In this document: positions 1-6,836 of the stretch, piece after piece
How positions within the stretch are numbered: the first letter of the stretch is position 1
Layout of the letters: each line of letters begins with the position of its first letter
NCBI GenBank assembly: GCA_011523725.1
Contig: WTGD01000003.1
Location: 1-16,026 of the forward strand
DNA length: 16,026 nt
Direction: 5' to 3'
DNA from: Nitrospinota bacterium
GTDB lineage: Bacteria > UBA8248
Translations under genes and position numbers: made by a program
The notes under the pieces: generated by a model
Databases searched by the model: none
Told to the model about the DNA's origin: nothing
Seen by the model: the letters and a program-made list of their open reading frames with translations, nothing else

Positions 1-77
1 GGCGTCCCCAAGGGGATTCGAACCCCTGTTGCCGGCGTGAAAGGCCGGTGTCCTGGGCCAGGCTAGACGATGGGGAC
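1..77 (-). tRNA. tRNA-Glu (anticodon UUC), 3' end at the window edge
   Basis: Read on the minus strand, this folds as a cloverleaf. The acceptor arm GTCCCC pairs with GGGGAC. The anticodon stem CCGGC/GCCGG encloses the loop CTTTCAC, giving anticodon TTC (glutamate). The T arm is AGGGG-TTCGAAT-CCCCT. The discriminator is G, followed by CC at positions 2 and 1, so the CCA tail appears to be genome-encoded with its A just outside the window. The D loop is slightly longer than in the E. coli tRNA-Glu. This tRNA delivers glutamate to GAA/GAG codons. Confidence 0.95.
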
Positions 78-90
78 AAGCAAACTCCAT

Positions 91-120
91 GATGGGCGGG
101 ACGGGAAATCCCGAACCATC
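91..120 (-). repeat. Inverted repeat in the tRNA-Glu leader
   Basis: The outer arms gatgg/ccatc enclose an inner hairpin cggga-aa-tcccg. It lies between the predicted tRNA promoter and the 5' end of the tRNA, so it would be in the 5' leader of the precursor. Its role is unknown. A chance G/C-rich fold is possible. Confidence 0.3.
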
Positions 121-130
121 AAGGGGTGGA

Positions 131-159
131 TTTATACTGGTTTTCGGGCCGAAAGTCCA
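131..159 (-). promoter_or_regulatory. Candidate sigma70-type promoter for tRNA-Glu
   Basis: On the minus strand, a -35-like TGGACT (154-159) is separated by 17 bp from a -10-like TATAAA (131-136). The region just downstream of the -10 is C-rich, as is common at stable-RNA promoters. The predicted start near 124 leaves a leader of about 47 nt before the tRNA. The promoter begins just beyond the stop codon of the transporter gene at 175. The spacer holds a small palindrome (tttcgg-g-ccgaaa). Confidence 0.5.
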
Positions 160-174
160 TCCTGCTCCATCGTT

Positions 175-1041
175 TCAAACACGCAAGACGACCAAGATCA
201 CCCCGCTCACGGTGAGGACTGCTCCCGCGGGTACGCGCCATGTGATGAATTCGGCTCTCCTCAGAAAAATCACGCTGAAAAGCACGGTGAACAAGGGGCT
301 GATCTGAACGAGCGGCACCACCCGGAAAACCTGGCTCACCTGCAAGGCGGAGGTGAAGAGAAAAATTCCCATCCCCGCCGCTATCCCGCCCAGCAGATAC
401 GGACAAAACGCGTGTTTCACGTCTCCCGCTTCCTCTTCGCGCAAGGCGTAACAGGTGTATGCGCCCACCAGGACGAGAGCGGCGGAGGCGCCTACCATCG
501 AGGCGGGAAGAGCACTCGGAAAGGCGACCAGCCCCTTCTTCCAGGACATGGCTCCAAATCCAGATATGATCGCCGCGATCAGGGGCCACCGGGTATCCCA
601 GCGGCTCCATCGCCCTTGCGTCTTACCCGATACGAGCAACACGATGCCGCCAACCACGAACACAATACCTGCCAGATGATACCAGGCCGGGTCCTCTCCC
701 AGAAAAATAAGTGCGAAAAGAGCGGCGAATATGGGAGACATCCCCTTTATGGGCGCCGCGCGCGCTACGCCAATCCGGTGGATGCCAATCAGGAAGAAGA
801 TAAGGAAAAGACCCGGATTGCACAGGCCGCCAATCATCACCCACAGATAATGCACGCCCATTTCCGGGAACGAGGGACCCAGGAGAAAAATCAACGGAAC
901 GAAGAAGAGCAACTCCCCCACCAGCGTGATGGTGGCGCCCACGAAATGATTGGCGTACTGCAAGCCTTTGCGCGCGAAGATATCCGCACAGGTGAAAGAG
1001 AGCGCCGCGCTCAGAGCGAGAAAAACAAATGGCTCGATCAT
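175..1041 (-). CDS. EamA/DMT-family membrane transporter
   Basis: This encodes a 288-residue, very hydrophobic protein with about ten predicted membrane helices in two similar halves (roughly residues 1-140 and 150-288). That is the usual size and layout of EamA (drug/metabolite transporter) proteins. These sit in the inner membrane and mostly export amino acids, nucleobases or other small metabolites. The second half has the short proline/glycine-containing helices typical of the family (VPLVQISPLFTVLFSVIFL near residue 235). The ATG at 1041 is preferred over an adjacent in-frame TTG at 1044; the nearest GGAG is about 12 nt upstream, so the start is not strongly fixed. It follows the M20 amidohydrolase gene by 69 nt on the same strand, so the two may be cotranscribed. 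The substrate cannot be read from sequence. Confidence 0.88.
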   Translation of the reverse strand: MIEPFVFLALSAALSFTCADIFARKGLQYANHFVGATITLVGELLFFVPLIFLLGPSFPEMGVHYLWVMIGGLCNPGLFLIFFLIGIHRIGVARAAPIKGMSPIFAALFALIFLGEDPAWYHLAGIVFVVGGIVLLVSGKTQGRWSRWDTRWPLIAAIISGFGAMSWKKGLVAFPSALPASMVGASAALVLVGAYTCYALREEEAGDVKHAFCPYLLGGIAAGMGIFLFTSALQVSQVFRVVPLVQISPLFTVLFSVIFLRRAEFITWRVPAGAVLTVSGVILVVLRV

Positions 1042-1110
1042 CAAGGCGGGAGTCTCCGCGCGAAAATCGACGACCTCAAAGATATTCTCCCTCGGAGGAA
1101 CCCTGAAAAT

Positions 1111-2331
1111 CTAGGCGAGATACTTTTCCGAATTTCCCAGGAACTCGACCACAGCTTGAGCGAAGACGCTCACGCCGACCGGCAGCGCGTCCTCATCCAG
1201 GTCGAACAGATCGGAATGCAGTCCGTGCACGAACCCTTTTTCTTCGTTCGATATACCCACGCGGAACAAGGCGCCGGGCCGTTTCTCCGCCATATAGGAG
1301 AAATCCTCGGCCCCCATTGAAATCGGCATTTCCTCCACGTTCTCTGCCCCGAGAACCTGAACGCCCGCAGTTTCGACGAGTGCGGCGGCCGCCTCGTGGT
1401 TCACCAGAACGGGATACCCCGGCGTGAGTTCCACGTCGATTTCCACGTCGAAGGCTTCCGCCACACCGCGCGCCACGGCCCGCACGCGCTCGGCCACCTT
1501 CGCCCTGACCTTCGGGTCGTGCGTGCGGATGGTGCCTCGTATCCTCGCATCGCGCGGCACGATGTTGAAAGCAACGCCGGACTCGAAAGTCGTGATGGAG
1601 AGAACGGCGGATTCGAGAGGGCCGACGTTTCTGCTCACGATGCTTTGAAGCGCGGTCACCAGATGGCAGCCGGCCAGCAGGGCGTCCTTGGATTTATGGG
1701 GATACGCCGCGTGCGAGCTTTTGCCTCTCACGAAAATCTGGAGCCTGTCTCCCGCCGCCAGCGAAGGCCCCGACCGCGTGGCGATGCGGCCGGCAGGCAT
1801 GTCGGGCCACACGTGCGCGGCGATGAGGAGGTCGACCCGGGGCTCCTCCAGAACGCCCTCTTCCACCATTCTCTTGCCGCCGGCTTTGCCCTCCTCAGCC
1901 GGCTGAAAGATGAATTTGACGTTACCCCCCAAACCATCGAACCAGTTTCTGTTCTCGGAAAGCAGGCGCGCCGCGCCCAGCAGCATGCTCACATGGGCGT
2001 CATGACCACAGGCGTGCATCTTCCCCGGTTGGCGGCTCTTGTAGGGCACGTCGTTGGACTCATCGATAGAGAGCGCATCCATGTCGGCGCGTATGCCGAT
2101 GGTGGGGCCGGGGCGTCCCGTCTCGAACAGGCCGACTACTCCCGTTTCCGCGATGCCGGCATGCGCATCAAGCCCGAAACTCTCGAGGTTCTCCACAATG
2201 AGGCGAGAGGTTTCAAACTCCTCGTAGCCGAGTTCGGGATTCATGTGAATGGCGCGCCTGGTCTCGGAAAGCCATGGCAGCAGCGCCAGTGAGGCGTCCC
2301 GTATTGATCGTAACCTGTCGGCGGATTCCAT
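1111..2331 (-). CDS. M20D-family metallo-amidohydrolase (hippurate / IAA-amino acid hydrolase-like)
   Basis: This 406-residue protein has the full-length M20D layout: a catalytic domain interrupted by a dimerisation (lid) domain at about residues 185-300. The visible metal-site motifs are HACGHDAH (106-113, with Cys108 and His110), QPAEEG (143-148, Glu146/Glu147), AAHVWPDMPAG (171-181, His173) and the C-terminal LHSDLFD (371-377). The GIRADMDAL motif (79-87) is also intact. Family members hydrolyse N-acyl or aromatic-acyl amino acids in the cytoplasm using two divalent metals. GAGGA lies about 10 nt before the ATG and supports the start. An EamA transporter gene follows, so hydrolysis may be coupled to export or import of a product. 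The exact substrate (N-acetyl, hippurate-like or indole-acetyl conjugates) is not resolved. Confidence 0.93.
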   Translation of the reverse strand: MESADRLRSIRDASLALLPWLSETRRAIHMNPELGYEEFETSRLIVENLESFGLDAHAGIAETGVVGLFETGRPGPTIGIRADMDALSIDESNDVPYKSRQPGKMHACGHDAHVSMLLGAARLLSENRNWFDGLGGNVKFIFQPAEEGKAGGKRMVEEGVLEEPRVDLLIAAHVWPDMPAGRIATRSGPSLAAGDRLQIFVRGKSSHAAYPHKSKDALLAGCHLVTALQSIVSRNVGPLESAVLSITTFESGVAFNIVPRDARIRGTIRTHDPKVRAKVAERVRAVARGVAEAFDVEIDVELTPGYPVLVNHEAAAALVETAGVQVLGAENVEEMPISMGAEDFSYMAEKRPGALFRVGISNEEKGFVHGLHSDLFDLDEDALPVGVSVFAQAVVEFLGNSEKYLA

Positions 2332-2587
2332 CGATTTGTTTTCCTCATCACGTTGACGCCCTCGCTGAAGAAAATCTGCAAAGGTTCGCCAGACGCTCGG
2401 GTTATTTGTTCAATGAAGGGTAGATATCACAAACAATGGAGATAAACCAATCAGTCGCCCGAACCTGCGCTTATGGGCTTGGACGACTGACCAATCCATA
2501 CGAAAACGATCCATTCTACTGTGGTATTGGTAATGAAATTGCATCACAAAGCAAAACACTCCCGAAACCATGAATTCACAAAAACTA
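2332..2587. other. Intergenic region with a hairpin-like inverted repeat
   Basis: This 256-bp gap between the ligase gene and the amidohydrolase gene is more A+T-rich than the coding regions. It holds an imperfect stem: TCAGTCG-CCC at 2451-2460 pairs with GGGC (2475-2478) and CGACTGA (2484-2490). CCAAT flanks both arms as a direct repeat. There is no U-tract, so it is not an obvious terminator. A TAGAAT-like -10 for the amidohydrolase gene is present on the minus strand but has no convincing -35. No small gene is supported here. Confidence 0.3.
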
Positions 2588-2611
2588 TTAGAATTCATCA
2601 GGTGTGAATTC
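2572..2611. repeat. 9-bp inverted repeat bracketing the ligase stop codon
   Basis: GAATTCACA (2572-2580) and TGTGAATTC (2603-2611) are perfect inverted copies with a third GAATTC (2591-2596) between them. The stop codon of the ligase gene (2588-2590) lies in the loop. No T-run follows on the minus strand, so a terminator role is doubtful. It could be a binding site or coincidence. Confidence 0.35.
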
Positions 2612-4264
2612 TGACCGCTCACGCAATATCGCCTTGATGTCCTCTCGCTTGTGCTTGCGCGTGGTGGTCTTGGGCAATTCCTCCTCGGGCCAGAGGACAA
2701 AACCGGCCACTCTCTTGTAATCCGCGAGATGCGCGCTCAGGCGCTTAAGCTCGGAATCGGCCAAAGCTGCTCGCTTCTCGCCTTCTTCGGGCAGGTCGGC
2801 TTCGGGGTCGAGCACCACGACGGCGAATACCTCCTCGCCGCCTCGGGACGTCTTCCTGCCGATGACGCACACGTCCTGAAACCACTCGCTCTCGAGAAGC
2901 TGCTCTTCCACCTCTTCGGGATAGATGTTTTTCCCCGCTTCCGAGACGATGACGTTCTTGGATCGACCGCATATCGTGAGGTAGCCCTCCGTGTCGAGAC
3001 GGCCGATGTCTCCGGTATGAAACCATCCATCGCGCAAGACTTCCGCCGTGAGTTCAGGGTTCTCGAAGTAGCCTTGCATCACGTTCGGTCCTCGTACAAG
3101 TACTTCTCCCTCTCCCTCGTCAGCACCTTCTACAGGTACGATACGCGCCTCCACCCCCGGAATCGCTGGGCCGACTGTTCCGATTCTGTTCGGCGCCCCC
3201 GGCGGAGTCACATGGGTAACGGGGGAGGTTTCCGTCAAACCATACCCCTGTAGCACTTCAATTCCCAGAATCAGCAAATCGCGAGCAATTTTTGGGTCTA
3301 GTGCGGACCCCCCACTAGCAAAAAAACGCAAATCCGGGCCGAGATTCTTCTTCACCTGGGAAAGCAAGAGATGCCCGACGCGAAGACCCATGGACAGGCA
3401 AATACCGGAAACCCCGAAAAGGATATTAAAAACGGCTTTCTTCGCCCCGCTCAGCGATTCCACGTTCGACATGATTCGCTTGTGGATGAGCCGCGCAAGT
3501 GCCGGCACCATCAGGCAGATGGTAATGCCCTCGTTTTGCATGGCTTCTACAAGGAGGCGAGGGTTCAACGATGAGAGGTAATGCACACGGGCGCCTGCCG
3601 CCAGCGGTATCTGAAAACCGCCCGTGCTCTCGAACATGTGGTGAAGCGGCAGAATCGAGAGAAAAACGTCGTCCTCCCCAACAAAAAAAGGTTGGAGGGC
3701 TGCGCGCACGTTGGAGGTGATGTTTCCGTGAGAGAGCATCACGCCCTTGGGCGTTCCTGTCGTTCCCGATGAGAACGAAACCAGCGCCAGATCGTCCGGG
3801 CTTCGTTCTGCGCCAGGCAGCGTATCCAGCGAAACAGCGAGGTCAGGCTCTCTGTCCCCATCGATACGCAACACCGGGCAGGCCGATGCGAGAGCGTTTG
3901 TGAGCGACGTTGCGCGTTCTTCTTCCTGAGCATCCGTAACCAGACAAACGGGTCTTGCTTTCTCCAGGATGTTCGCGAGTTCTCCTTCTTTGAGATTCAC
4001 GTCCAGAGGGACAAGTACGCCGCCGGCAAGCAGCGTTCCGAAATATCCCACTCCCCATTCGGGTTGATTCGGCGCCAGCAAAGCGACGAAATCGCCCGGC
4101 TTCACGCCCGTATCCATCAACTCGCGCGCCAGGGCGGCTGCCTTACCGCACAACTCCCTTCTGGTGAGCGTCACCCTTCCGCGCCCTTCCACATCGCCTT
4201 CCAGGGCGATCGAATCGGGAAATTTCGCGGTTATCTCTTTCAGGAGATCAATCAGCGTTTCCAT
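2588..4264 (-). CDS. AMP-forming acyl-CoA ligase (long-chain fatty acid-CoA ligase-like)
   Basis: This 558-residue member of the ANL adenylating-enzyme superfamily is of the usual length. Motifs in order: the phosphate-binding loop SSGTTGTPKG (165-174), PLHHMFE (206-212), GYGLTETSP (340-348), the ATP-binding Asp in WFHTGD (414-419), and the hinge GRSKNVIVSEAGKNIYPEE (433-451). The C-terminal motif is PKTTTRKHKR (531-540): the adenylation lysine (Lys537) is present but the usual preceding Gly is Arg. Such enzymes activate a carboxylic acid with ATP and transfer it to CoA in the cytoplasm. AGGAGG, 8 nt before the ATG, supports the start. It begins 87 nt after the phnE-like gene on the same strand, so it may be the last gene of that operon. 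Fatty or aromatic acid specificity is not resolved. Confidence 0.9.
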   Translation of the reverse strand: METLIDLLKEITAKFPDSIALEGDVEGRGRVTLTRRELCGKAAALARELMDTGVKPGDFVALLAPNQPEWGVGYFGTLLAGGVLVPLDVNLKEGELANILEKARPVCLVTDAQEEERATSLTNALASACPVLRIDGDREPDLAVSLDTLPGAERSPDDLALVSFSSGTTGTPKGVMLSHGNITSNVRAALQPFFVGEDDVFLSILPLHHMFESTGGFQIPLAAGARVHYLSSLNPRLLVEAMQNEGITICLMVPALARLIHKRIMSNVESLSGAKKAVFNILFGVSGICLSMGLRVGHLLLSQVKKNLGPDLRFFASGGSALDPKIARDLLILGIEVLQGYGLTETSPVTHVTPPGAPNRIGTVGPAIPGVEARIVPVEGADEGEGEVLVRGPNVMQGYFENPELTAEVLRDGWFHTGDIGRLDTEGYLTICGRSKNVIVSEAGKNIYPEEVEEQLLESEWFQDVCVIGRKTSRGGEEVFAVVVLDPEADLPEEGEKRAALADSELKRLSAHLADYKRVAGFVLWPEEELPKTTTRKHKREDIKAILRERSEFTPDEF

Positions 4265-4351
4265 TCAAGTTTCCTCCTGTTCCGGCCTGCTCGAAAGTTT
4301 CCGGCAAGCAGAGCGAAGTCCATCCCCATTCGACCCCATCGGGCATCCCGG

Positions 4352-5143
4352 CTAAATCAATCGTTTCCTGACTTGCCATGCGGCGAATTCTCCCGCGAAA
4401 ACCAGGGCGATGATCGCCAGCACCAGCACGCCTGATTTTTGCCACTGAAACTGTTTCACGTACAAGAACACGTAAAACCCCAGCCCCCCCGCGCCGACGA
4501 GACCCAGAATCGTGGAATCGCGCAGATTCATCTCGAAACGTATGGCCAGATGCGCGACCATTTGCGGCAATACCTGGGGAATCAGGCCGTGTTGAATGAT
4601 CTGAAGGGAAGAGGCGCCCGTACCCTGCAACGCGAGCAGGGGTTTCGGGTCAGTTGCCTCGATTTCCTCCGCCACGAATCGGCCGAGCACCCCGACAGAG
4701 TGCACCGCCAGCGCCAGCACGCCGGGAAAAGGGCCGAGTCCCACGGCGGAGACGAACAACAATGCGAGAAGCAGCAGGGGAATGGAGCGGACGAACGCCA
4801 TGAACGCCTTGATGGGCAGATGCACCCAGATCGGCGTCCAGTTCGACGCCGCAAGAACGCCCAGCGGATAGGCGAATAAAGCGCCCAGAAAAGTGCCCGC
4901 AATGGTGGTTTGCAGCGTTTCGACGGCCGAGGTCAGCAAAACATCCCAAACCGACCAATCCGGCGGCGTCATCCGGCCAAAGAAGTGAAACAGTTGGGGA
5001 ATCCCGCGCCAGAATTTCCCGGGTGAAAACTCAGAACCCTGAAAAGACCAGAATAAGAGTGCGCTAACCGCCAGGAAGAGGCTGACCTTGCCAGCCATAC
5101 GGCCAGGTGAAAGCGCTTCTGCTTGCTCTCGTTCCGTTCCCAT
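4352..5143 (-). CDS. phnE: Phosphonate-type ABC transporter permease (PhnE-like)
   Basis: This 263-residue inner-membrane permease has five to six predicted helices and a BPD_transp_1/PhnE layout. The first helix is at about residues 18-35. The cytoplasmic EAA loop that docks on the ATPase is visible as EEIEATDPKPLLALQGTG to GLIPQ (159-190), followed by the PhnE-like stretch IRFEMNLRDSTILGLVGAGG (201-220). The start at 5143 is supported by GGAG, 6 nt upstream and inside phnC. This gives an 80-nt overlap with phnC in another frame. An internal Met16 (5098) is an alternative but would still overlap. It would import the ligand delivered by the neighbouring PhnD-like protein. Confidence 0.9.
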   Translation of the reverse strand: MGTEREQAEALSPGRMAGKVSLFLAVSALLFWSFQGSEFSPGKFWRGIPQLFHFFGRMTPPDWSVWDVLLTSAVETLQTTIAGTFLGALFAYPLGVLAASNWTPIWVHLPIKAFMAFVRSIPLLLLALLFVSAVGLGPFPGVLALAVHSVGVLGRFVAEEIEATDPKPLLALQGTGASSLQIIQHGLIPQVLPQMVAHLAIRFEMNLRDSTILGLVGAGGLGFYVFLYVKQFQWQKSGVLVLAIIALVFAGEFAAWQVRKRLI

Positions 5144-5909
5144 TCACGACTCCGTTCGTTCCCATGAACTCGTAGATTTCACATATCCTATCATTCGAGA
5201 GGGAATCCGAAGAACCACCCCACATGATTTTTCCGTTTTTCATCGCGAGGATTCTATCCGCATACTTGCGCGCAAGTTCAGGGAGGTGAAGGCTCATCAT
5301 GAGCGTGAGATCGTAGGCGTCGCAAACCGATACGAGAAGATCCATGATGTCCTCGGCCAACGCCGGGTCCAGGCTCGATACGGGTTCGTCTGCCAGCAGA
5401 ATCGTGGGCTCCTGCGCCAACGCCCGGGCAATAGCCACACGCTGCTGCTCCCCGCCGGAGAGCGTGCGGGCGAAACGGCGTTGCTTGTCCTCGAGATGGA
5501 CCTCGTGAATGGCCTGTGTGCAGATTTGCAAATCTCGCTCCGAGCAGACTCCGAACACACTCTTGAGCAAAGACACGTAACCCAGCCTGCCGTGATAGAC
5601 GTTTTGCCAGACGGTTTCCCGGCCTATCAGGTCGAAATGCTGATGAATCATGCCGATATGGCGATGGTGCGTTTTCATCTTATACGGATCCTTGATAGGG
5701 AAAACATCTCCCATCACGACCACTTTGCCCTCCTGGCAAGGCACATAGCCTTTCAGCATTCTCATGAGAGTCGTCTTGCCGGAACCGCTGTTGCCGATGA
5801 TGGCCACTCTCTCTCCACGAGAGACCTTGAGATGATCGAGGGAAAGAATCGTCCGCCCCTCCATCTCAACGCGTGCATCTTCGATTTGGATGACCACCTC
5901 TTTCGACAT
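5064..5909 (-). CDS. phnC: Phosphonate-type ABC transporter ATP-binding protein (PhnC-like)
   Basis: This 281-residue ABC ATPase has all its catalytic motifs: Walker A GNSGSGKT (39-46), Q-loop Gln90, signature LSGGEQQR (150-157), Walker B LLADEP (171-176) and H-loop His208 (SLHLPELARKYADRI). The C-terminal EIYEFMG (244-250) matches the usual PhnC end. The last 31 residues are an extra tail, low in family character, most of it encoded by sequence that also codes for the start of PhnE. AAAGGAG, about 6 nt upstream of the ATG and overlapping the end of phnD, supports the start; the gap to the phnD stop is 3 nt. It powers the PhnE-like permease from the cytoplasmic side. Confidence 0.93.
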   Translation of the reverse strand: MSKEVVIQIEDARVEMEGRTILSLDHLKVSRGERVAIIGNSGSGKTTLMRMLKGYVPCQEGKVVVMGDVFPIKDPYKMKTHHRHIGMIHQHFDLIGRETVWQNVYHGRLGYVSLLKSVFGVCSERDLQICTQAIHEVHLEDKQRRFARTLSGGEQQRVAIARALAQEPTILLADEPVSSLDPALAEDIMDLLVSVCDAYDLTLMMSLHLPELARKYADRILAMKNGKIMWGGSSDSLSNDRICEIYEFMGTNGVVNGNGTRASRSAFTWPYGWQGQPLPGG

Positions 5910-5912
5910 TTT

Positions 5913-6836
5913 CTACTCCTTTAGAAAACCATACTTACGGGCCATATCGGCCACTGGCTGATATCGGCTGTGGTCGACTTTCACGTATCCATCCGTTCCG
6001 TAAAGAGCCCGCAGCAAACCGCGATTTTCGGGCCGGTTCATCTTCATCATCGCCGCGATGAACTTTCGCCTGATTTCAGGCTCCAACCCTTTGCGCACCA
6101 CTACGTTGTGGCTGGGAATTCCGGCCGATTGCGCAATGGCGACGACCTGATCGCGCTGCTCGGGGCGAAGGAGGTTGAGCGCGTATTGGCTGACGCCGGC
6201 GGCTTCGACGAAGCCGCCGACCATCGAGTTGATCGCCTGCTGGTCCCCGCCTGCAAAATATACCCTTCGGAAAAATCCACCTTCGGGCTTTTCCATCCCC
6301 CCATTCACCAGACCAGCGCGAGTGAAAATATCGTGAGGGTACATGAACCCCGAACTCGAAATGGGGTCGACATAAGCAATGGTCTTGCCCTTGAGGTCGG
6401 ATAGTTTTTTGATGCCGCTGTCCTTGCGGACGAATATCCTCGAATAGTAGTAGGATTTTCCGTCGTATATCTCCCCGAGAACCGCCTCGACTCCTGAATA
6501 CTTGTTCGCCAGGACATAAGGCAGCGGAGACATGAAGCTTACATCGGCTTTTTTCGAGATCATGGCCTCTACGGCAGCCGAATAATTCAAGGTGATGAAA
6601 TAGCGGATTTTGCGCCCCATCTCTTTTTCCAGGAAACCCATCGCCGGTTTTACGTTGCTGATGAGTTTTTCGGGATTCTCGAGTGGGATGAACGCGACCC
6701 GAAGCTCTCTATCGACGGCATGGAGGGGAGCGGCAGCAAACACCAAAAAACTGAAAATGAGAAGAATCACCACCTTGAAACCGCTTCTCGGCGCTTTCGG
6801 CGATGATGCTCGGATGAAACGCATGGTTCTGCTCAT
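5913..6836 (-). CDS. phnD: Periplasmic PhnD-family substrate-binding protein
   Basis: The 307-residue protein begins with a Sec signal peptide: a basic N-terminus, a hydrophobic core at 21-36 and a likely cleavage after PLHA (40). The mature part follows the PhnD/phosphite-binding fold: LRVAFIPLENPEKL (45-58), ADVSFMSPLPYVLA (97-110), and DPISSSGFMYP (157-167) in place of the usual DP-S-T-S-G anion-binding loop. Where many PhnD proteins have a His-Glu/Asp pair this one reads AGGDQQA (195-201). The strand ending GVSQ (214-217) lacks the Asp often used to hold an amino group. The start overlaps the stop of the cytochrome gene (ATGA), with AGGA 10 nt upstream. It is likely to bind an oxyanion such as phosphonate, phosphite or phosphate analogue; the ligand is inferred. 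Confidence 0.88.
   Translation of the reverse strand: MSRTMRFIRASSPKAPRSGFKVVILLIFSFLVFAAAPLHAVDRELRVAFIPLENPEKLISNVKPAMGFLEKEMGRKIRYFITLNYSAAVEAMISKKADVSFMSPLPYVLANKYSGVEAVLGEIYDGKSYYYSRIFVRKDSGIKKLSDLKGKTIAYVDPISSSGFMYPHDIFTRAGLVNGGMEKPEGGFFRRVYFAGGDQQAINSMVGGFVEAAGVSQYALNLLRPEQRDQVVAIAQSAGIPSHNVVVRKGLEPEIRRKFIAAMMKMNRPENRGLLRALYGTDGYVKVDHSRYQPVADMARKYGFLKE

Noticed and set aside
128..140. 13-base match GGATTTATACTGG shared with the opposite strand near 9503-9515
   Set aside because: A few 13-base matches are expected by chance in a window of this size. The two sites face differently and share no function.
70..1320. Long plus-strand open frame of 416 codons
   Set aside because: It lies antisense to the EamA transporter and the amidohydrolase genes, both with clear family motifs. 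Its own translation is charged, low in hydrophobics and matches nothing known.
1396..2292. Plus-strand open frame of 298 codons
   Set aside because: It is a complement-strand shadow of the M20D amidohydrolase, rich in Arg and His as expected for such shadows.
5088..5924. Plus-strand open frame of 278 codons
   Set aside because: It is antisense to the PhnC gene, which has every ABC motif.
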